From Apostichopus japonicus (lineage: Eukaryota; Echinodermata; Holothuroidea; Aspidochirotida; Stichopodidae), in assembly GCF_037975245.1 (NCBI RefSeq), contig NC_092580.1, positions 34,377,001 to 34,441,000 of the forward strand: a stretch of 64,000 nt of DNA. Reading direction: 5' to 3'. Positions 57,401-64,000 of this stretch are shown here, piece by piece (position 1 is the stretch's first letter; each line of letters starts with the position of its first letter). A program made the position numbers and the translations under genes. The notes below the pieces were generated by a model, which was given only the letters and a program-made list of their open reading frames with translations, had not been told where the DNA came from and made no database searches.

Positions 57401-59308
57401 CCATTCATCTCGAATTTCCTCTCAATGGCTTACATTTTTATAAAGAACGCACACAAGGTCGTATCCACCGGCAGTATTAAAAGTTGTACTAGACAAAATG
57501 TAGTTAAATGTTGGATTTTGCAGCTAAGCCCCATTAACAAATATCCCTTTATACTCCTGCACATGACAGACCTCAGCCAACGTTGTACCCGTCCCCTATA
57601 ACATTCTCTGGCTATGGGCATGGATATGTACCATATTCTATAGTACTTTAATACAAACAACAAACGATTATAATGTATGTTGTATACAAACATGATTGAC
57701 TCTTCATTACTGTCTTGGAAGACAGAACAATGTTTTTTTCTTGGCTAATCATAGAAAAAGTGGTGTTTTTCATTCGGACGGACGGACTTCTGCCTTGTAT
57801 ATATGGGTGTGCATAATTGCGCAGTTTATAGTATTCATTACAATTCCTGAACGTAAAAGAGGGTATAGCTGCTACATGCTGTTTTGAAAAGTCATATCAA
57901 TACCAGCGTTAATTAAACTTAAGTACTCTGACATTTAAATTGAGATCAACAGTTTGTCTTTGCCCCAAGACACCACGTCAAAGGCTTGGTAGGCGTCAGC
58001 TGTTAAGAGCTACATACAATCACCGTCAGATCATTCAGACAGATTACTTGTTTTGCAGATGACATTATTGCTAACATCGAATGAGTCATATTTTCTGAAT
58101 TTCTTTCGAAAGAGGGAGTCACGGTGACTGAAGCCCTGTGCACGGTAGAGTCACCCTCGATACATAAATCTTACACATAAATACACGTCTGGTAATATTA
58201 ACCAGGGCTTATCAATTAGATTTGTTGGTTACCGATGCTTTCTACAAGTTTGAACGATGCATACAGAGTCATGTGACTTTATTGCAGGGCCAAATTTGAA
58301 ATAATTCAACAGGAATAAAACAATTTAATTCATATTAGAAATTACTTTATTTCCCAACATCTATTTGTTATACTTCTAAGCAAATTTCCCCATTGTTAAT
58401 TTATATACTATACCACAATTTTGTTCGAATGCTTTAAGCTCGGTTATTGATTTAATTTAAAACTTTGTCGCTGTAGACCATTAACGAAATCTCTCCGTTT
58501 ACAATCTTTTTAATTAGTTCCATTTCTTACTCCAAAAACACACTTTAACCTAATAACTTGTCATGTTAGTGGCACAATCAACGCGACGAACTGAGCCCAT
58601 ATGATGAAATTCCTTATTTCGTGTTTCAGATTGTCCGTGTGTGCCTAATCAGTAAAATGAATCGATAAATCAATAAGAAATAATGCCTTTAGGAAAGAGT
58701 CAGAACGGGAATGCTTGTTTCGGGGTTACATATGCCAGGCTGAGTTGAGAGTGTGGGTATGAATGAATCTCTAGTTTTATATCATTAATAAAAACAGAAT
58801 ACTTATTTCCGGAGTTCTCTCATTTTTTTTTTTTTGTCGTTTTATGTAAAATGAATATCACAGTTTGGAACATTTTGAACGAACTATGCTTCGAATATAG
58901 ATTGAGTCTTCGGAATGAGTCACCTGCACGATAGGATGGTATAAGTGGATATAATTCAATATCTTACTGAATAATACTGACATTGCGATTGAGTTTCGTC
59001 TCCATTTCTTGCATCTATGCAACACATATACTAATATTATGAGAGAACAGCGAGGAAGGCACGAAGTATGTCAAGTTCACACATGAAAATGTAGAAATGT
59101 GAGTCCAGATAAGAAGTGGGATAAGAAAATAGGGGGAAATATAGAGAATAAAATATAAAATAAAAGATGTAATATTCTGTTTCAGTTTCAGTCGCAATTA
59201 TAATGACACAATGACAAAATAATTGTCCTCACCACATACAAAAAATAAATAAATGCCCAAATGCCTTGTGGTTTCGATGAGATGGGATCGTGTTTAAAAG
59301 GTTTTCAC

Positions 59309-59415
59309 AATTTTACCTCTGGGGACCCCAAATGACCATTGACAATTTGACATCCACAAAAAAAAAAAAAACAATAGGCTTCTTGAAGTCAATGTGATAC
59401 TTCTACACATGAGCT
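59309..59415. repeat. Dispersed repeat, left copy
   Basis: CACAATTTTACCTCTGGGGA, AATGACCATTGACA, CATCCACAAAAAA, AGGCTTCTTG and GTGATACTTCTACAC appear in the same order and orientation as in 61924-62030, on the other side of the foldback element. Long dispersed elements with this text may exist elsewhere in the genome. Function unknown. Confidence 0.7.
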
Positions 59416-59475
59416 GTTTTCTTCATGAATCTGACGTAATGTATAGTCAGGGTGTACAACATATTTGATCTTAGT

Positions 59476-61753
59476 GGGTCATTCCATATCAAATCACCAG
59501 ATTTTGGGGTATGTTGTAGTTCGACATTTTTGAAAAATTCCCAAATTAATTGCATGAGTGGACCACCATAAAATAAGCATATTCTGAAAATTTCAGTTGC
59601 ATTGCTTTACAATTGGCCGATTTAAAATTCTTTGAAATTCCGCAATTTGTCGCCACCATGGCATTTTGGCATTTTCTTGACTTTTGAGGTCTCATTTCTC
59701 AGCAATTACACATTCTACTACCTTTCTATTACAGATGCCTATAGAGTCTAACCCATAGAACAGGAAAATAAAAAATTAGGCTACAAAAATATTGTCTTGT
59801 GGAGTTAGGTCAACTTAAAAGTGTCAAAATAATTAATTTTTGTACTTTTCACTAAAAAATGTGCTATTTTTAGTGATGAATTGCTCCTAAACCATTGCTT
59901 CAGGGTACTTGATTCTTTCAGAGGTTATTATGTCTAGTACAAACATTACAAAATTATGATTACAATGCTTTCCTAGAATATGTTTGCAAGTTGTGCAACT
60001 CTAAAGTTGCTATTTCATGCTGCGATTCAGCATGAGGTAGGGGTTTTGATGCCAATTTTTTACCAAAGTAACCATGTTAGAGGTGTCAGGGTTTATACTT
60101 TATTAAAAAGTATAAAGTTCTTACACATTAACAAATTTCAGGGTTCTAGCTGTTCTCAATATTAATTTATGAAGTTGTTAAGTTGCTCCAATGTACAAAA
60201 GAGGTCGTTTTTGACGGCCAATAACTCAAAACGCGTCAAATTAAAAAAAATTGATAATTTTTTCTGGAAGAGATATAGTACCACCCTGTTTGTACAAAAA
60301 ATTTCAGGAGGGTGCTTTGCCTTATTTTGAAATGAAAAATCCTCAAAGTTTGTCAAAGTCAGTACACACATATGTATGTACAGTGTGTACAGTACATACA
60401 CTGCACTGAGTGTATATGTACGGAGTGCCATGAGTGCCAGAAGACTATGTTTAAACTAACACTAATATACACACTGTACATATACAATTGGTTGAATTAG
60501 AAGACTTTACTATAGAATTAATTTCAACCAGTACATAGATGTATGTACAGTACAAAACTGTACTGGGTGTACATGTACAGTGTGTTAGTGTTGTTTTAAC
60601 ATAGTCTTCTGGCACTCATGGCACTCCGTACATATACACTCAGTACAGTGTATGTACTGTACACACTGTACATACATATGTGTGTACTGGTTGAAATTCA
60701 TTTTATAAGTCTTCTAATTAAATGAATTCAACCAGGAGCAGACAAGTACATTGCAAATAGTATTTTGTTATATGAAATTAAAAACTGCACAGTATTGAAC
60801 TGAATGACCTTGAAGTACAGTACAATACCCAGGGTCAAAACTCATGGAACATCAAAACAGGCAAAAACGTTTTTTTGTAAAAATCCCAAACTTTGAGGAT
60901 TTTTCATTTCAAAATAAGGCAAAACACCCTCCTGAAATTTTTTGTACAAACAGGGTGGTACTATATTTCTTCCAGAAAAAATTATCAATTTTTTTTAATT
61001 TGACGCGTTTTGAGTTATTGGCCGTCAAAAACGACCTCTTTTGTACATCGGAGCAACTTAACAACTTCATAAATTAATATTGAGAACAGCTAGAACCCTG
61101 AAATTTGTTAATGTGTAAGAACTTTATACTTTTTAATAAAGTATAAACCCTGACACCTCTAACATGGTTACTTTGGTAAAAAATTGGCATCAAAACCCCT
61201 ACCTCATGCTGAATCGCAGCATGAAATAGCAACTTTAGAGTTGCACAACTTGCAAACATAGTCTAGGAAAGCATTGTAATCATTATTTTGTAATATTTGT
61301 ACTAGACATAATAACCTCTGAAAGAATCAAGTACCCTGAAGCAATGGTTTAGGAGCAATTCATCACTAAAAATAGCACATTTTTTAGTGAAAAGTACAAA
61401 AATCAAATATTTTGACACTTTTAAGTTGACCTAACTCCACAAGACAATATTTTTGTAGCCTAATTTTTTATTTTCCTGTTCTATGGGATAGACTCTTTAG
61501 GCATCTGTATTAGAAAGGTAGTAGAATGTTCAATTGCTGAGAAATGAGACCTCAAAAGTCAAGAAAATGCCAAAATGCCATGGTGGCGACAAATTGCGGA
61601 ATTTCAAAGTGTGATAAATCAGCCAATTGTAAAGCAATGCAACTGAAATTTTCAGAATATGCTTATTTTATGGTGGTCCAATCATACAATAAATTTGGGA
61701 ATTTTTGGAAAGGGTGCAGCAACAGCCATCCGTGATTTGACACGGAATGACCC
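59476..61753. mobile_element. Palindromic foldback transposon with GGGTCATTCC ends
   Basis: Left arm 59476 to about 60486 and right arm about 60570 to 61753 are inverted copies. The 61-residue frame at 59980-60165 (plus) is identical to that at 61259-61074 (minus). Ends are GGGTCATTCCATATCAAATC and, inverted, GGGTCATTCCGTGTCAAATC, flanked by TAGT at 59472-59475 and 61754-61757. The right arm has about 190 extra bp at about 60693-60883. The GGG(T/C)CATTCCA end and 4-bp duplication link it to the 19155-21730 element. No transposase was recognised. Confidence 0.85.
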
Positions 61754-61923
61754 TAGTATAATACAGTAAAGAGCATTTTGATGTGACAAACAATAAATTC
61801 ACAATGACACAGGCTGTCCTGAAATGACCATTGACCTCAACAACAGGATTCTTGTACCAAATGTGACAGATACATCAACATACTTAGTATGACATCTGTC
61901 CTTGTTGAGATATTGTGTAAAAC

Positions 61924-62060
61924 ATGTTTTTCACAATTTGACCCCTGGTGAACTCAAACGACCATTGACATCCACAAAAAACAACAGGCTTCTTGCACTC
62001 AATGTGGTACTTCTACATACCAAATATGAAATTGGTCCAACCTTTCCTTCTTCAGATATC
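61924..62060. repeat. Dispersed repeat, right copy
   Basis: Same text as 59309-59415 with substitutions (CACAATTTGACCCCTGGTGA, CGACCATTGACATCCAC, AGGCTTCTTGCACTC, TGGTACTTCTACATACC), continuing to about 62110 with a CACACGCACGC-type tail. 61820-61920 carries a further diverged stretch of similar wording. Confidence 0.65.
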
Positions 62061-63734
62061 ATGTTTACAATCTGGGCGTCACAAACGCAAACACATGTCC
62101 ACATACACACGCACGCCATCATGAATGAAAAGGTTACGATTATTATCGAAACCACAAGCAGAGGAAATTTGATCTTGTTTTGTAACACAAAGTAAAACAT
62201 TCAAGGATGAAAGAAACCCCTTTCTAGCACTCCATTAATGTATATACCATATCACAAATGTGTTTAATTACAATTTAGTCATGCATAATGTGTAATTGAC
62301 CCCTTATCCTCCCCCTCTTCCCTTCTTCAACTACCTCTTTACCCGTTAAACCCACCTAACTCCTCCCCCCCCCCCCCCACCCTTCCATTTCTGGTTTTAC
62401 ATCGTTGTGGTTGCTTAAGTTCAATGTCTCTCTCTATTTGTCACAACATGTACTGTACCGTCTCCCCGACCACTGCATCAACCTCTTCCCCTTTCTCTAA
62501 ACCATCCTTTCCTGTTACATACACAGCTTATTCGAGAACTCATTATACTAACTCCCAACATCTATAGAATCTCGTCATCTGACTTATAATTATCAAGTTA
62601 TCGTGTGTTCGGTCATAAAGCAAACAATTAAACATGGAGTAGCATCATTGCAGATGTTACTGTACACTAACGCCTTACGAAACACACTGTTTCAGCGCAT
62701 TTTGGTTTGTTTTTTGTTATATGTACTCGGGCCCAAATCAAGTAACATTCACTCCTGCGGAAATTGCTTGTATACACACACTGTACCTGCAAGACGAAGT
62801 TTATTCAAATAGTGGAAATAATTACTTTTCTGTGTGACTGGTTCATTATGACGTCACTACGACAGCTTACCGTGTACAATCAGTATTATGCGTCGTTGTA
62901 ACCGCCGTCAGAATTAATCAATCTCTTCTCGCAGTATGGATTTCTCATTCTCTATATTGCAAAGGTTACTGTTCAAGAAGCTACATGTTGCTTATCTATT
63001 CGACTCAATGAACCTATATGTGCATAAGAAACATAGACCTACGTAACGGCTAACAGATGGGTGGGGATCGCCAACAGCTCTTGATACGAATTTCAAAACA
63101 AAAAAGGGACACATCGAATGCATAAATATCGAGAGCATCATATGGGGACACACCTGTCATTAATGTAGACCTATCGAAAATAAAAATATGACAGAATTAT
63201 AAGCAATGGTCTTTTAAGAAGGTATGCCCTTTATTAGCTAGCTGCGATCTGAACATATTTCAATTCCATTGCAGGTTTATCAATAGTGGCATTAAGGAAT
63301 GAATCTCGGTACAATAAAGAGACAATACGGCTTCAAACTGGGCCATATTGTAATCTCTTTACCGTTCTCATACAGTATAGGACTTGTATAAGTACTACTA
63401 TTCTGTCTGTGCGATAATGTACAATAAGTATTACTGAGCAGTCTGCACCCAAGAACAGAGCAAAACGGATACACATTACAATTTGATCTTACAGTGGACA
63501 TGAATGGCATGCCTAACGAGAGCATTTGGGCTAAGAGACAACGGGCTATATGGGTCTAAGGACAATGGGTGGGTATGGGTAAGGATGAATCAAATCAAGG
63601 ATATATATTCCCCTATACCATACGCCCAGAAATGTAACAAGAGTTTGTGAAGACTTCGAAAAGGGGTCCCGATGACATACATGTCACTGGGTCCCTACCC
63701 GGCCCTCGACACCCCTGACTGCTAGAAAGGGTTA

Positions 63735-63840
63735 AACAGTGACAGTGTAGACTTCATTCATGTTTGTTAACTAATACATAGTGACGGGTTAAACACTGGC
63801 AGTACTATAGACTTCAGTCATGTTTCGTAATTACCGATAT
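63735..63840. repeat. Diverged direct doublet of about 58 bp
   Basis: GGGTTAAACAGTGACAGTGT then GACTTCATTCATGTTTGTTA is followed by GGGTTAAACACTGGCAGTAC then GACTTCAGTCATGTTTCGTA. Confidence 0.75.
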
Positions 63841-64000
63841 CATTTCAAACTAAAGTAAAACAAAGTCTAATAGAGCTATACAAGTTTAGTTTACGTGAAT
63901 GCGACTGTAGATTATTAACAACATAAGCCTATTATATATATATACGGTAGTAGAATAGATACCGCATACATGATGTCGTATCATATATACCACTGTACAT

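Larger units (their letters stand above)
53237..64000 (-). other. Upstream flank or first intron of the alpha2/delta gene
   Basis: A signal-peptide exon ending in phase 2 is expected upstream of 53236, but no convincing candidate was seen. The stretch contains a 30-bp direct doublet (54416-54475), homopolymer tracts (C near 53567-53581, G near 57365-57379, C near 62367-62381), the foldback element 59476-61753, a dispersed repeat on both its sides, and a diverged doublet at 63735-63840. Otherwise nothing was recognised in 53237-59308 or 62061-63734. Confidence 0.6.

Noticed and set aside
59015-59197. Minus-strand hydrophobic frame (60 codons) as a signal-peptide exon
   Set aside because: Hydrophobicity follows from AT-rich composition, there is no donor in the required phase next to a plausible cleavage site, and the frame ends in a stop.
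59980-61259. Identical 61-residue frames as duplicated genes
   Set aside because: They lie in the two arms of the foldback element and are identical because the arms are. No domain was recognised.

Overview
The window looks like animal nuclear DNA: AT-rich, with GT-AG introns of up to 19 kb, many non-LTR retrotransposon fragments, DNA transposons with clear target-site duplications, and unusually dense tandem repeats. The style of repeats suggests a marine invertebrate, perhaps an echinoderm, but that is an impression and not a demonstrated assignment. No bacterial, plasmid or phage features are visible.

One host gene is recognisable and it occupies most of the window on the minus strand. 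Eleven exons (53236 down to 6420), with matching phases and consensus splice sites, encode 381 continuous codons of a voltage-gated calcium channel alpha2/delta subunit (CACNA2D family). They cover the VGCC_alpha2/VWA N-terminal region, the triple-arginine motif, the MIDAS loop and most of the VWA domain. The signal-peptide exon (upstream, above 53236) and the rest of the protein (downstream, below 6420) were not found. Every exon boundary was placed by reading the reverse complement by eye.

Layout from low to high coordinates: 1-3646 is a minus-strand LINE cut by a 2.3 kb TIR element with a TAA target duplication (PIF/Harbinger-like). 3652-6060 is a 54-bp satellite with a 10-mer higher-order period. 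6420-18727 holds exons K to F, with minisatellites of 55, about 27, about 80 and 25 bp in the introns. 19155-21730 is a TIR transposon with eight copies of a subterminal motif and a broken coding fragment, sitting in a LINE remnant. 22519-25053 holds exons E and D around a 33-bp minisatellite. The 19.3 kb intron 25054-44372 holds a CAGTAC-rich palindromic array, a hAT-like element, three LINE fragments, a 494-bp tandem duplication, a 34-bp array, a TIR element and an 88-bp array. 44373-53236 holds exons C, B and A, a 168-bp triplication and a second hAT-like element. 53237-64000 is non-coding as far as I can see and holds a 2.3 kb palindromic foldback element sharing its terminal motif with the 19155-21730 element.

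The exons together make one extracellular, glycosylated channel subunit. The rest of the window is mostly intron expanded by mobile elements and tandem arrays, the arrays alone taking about 11 kb.
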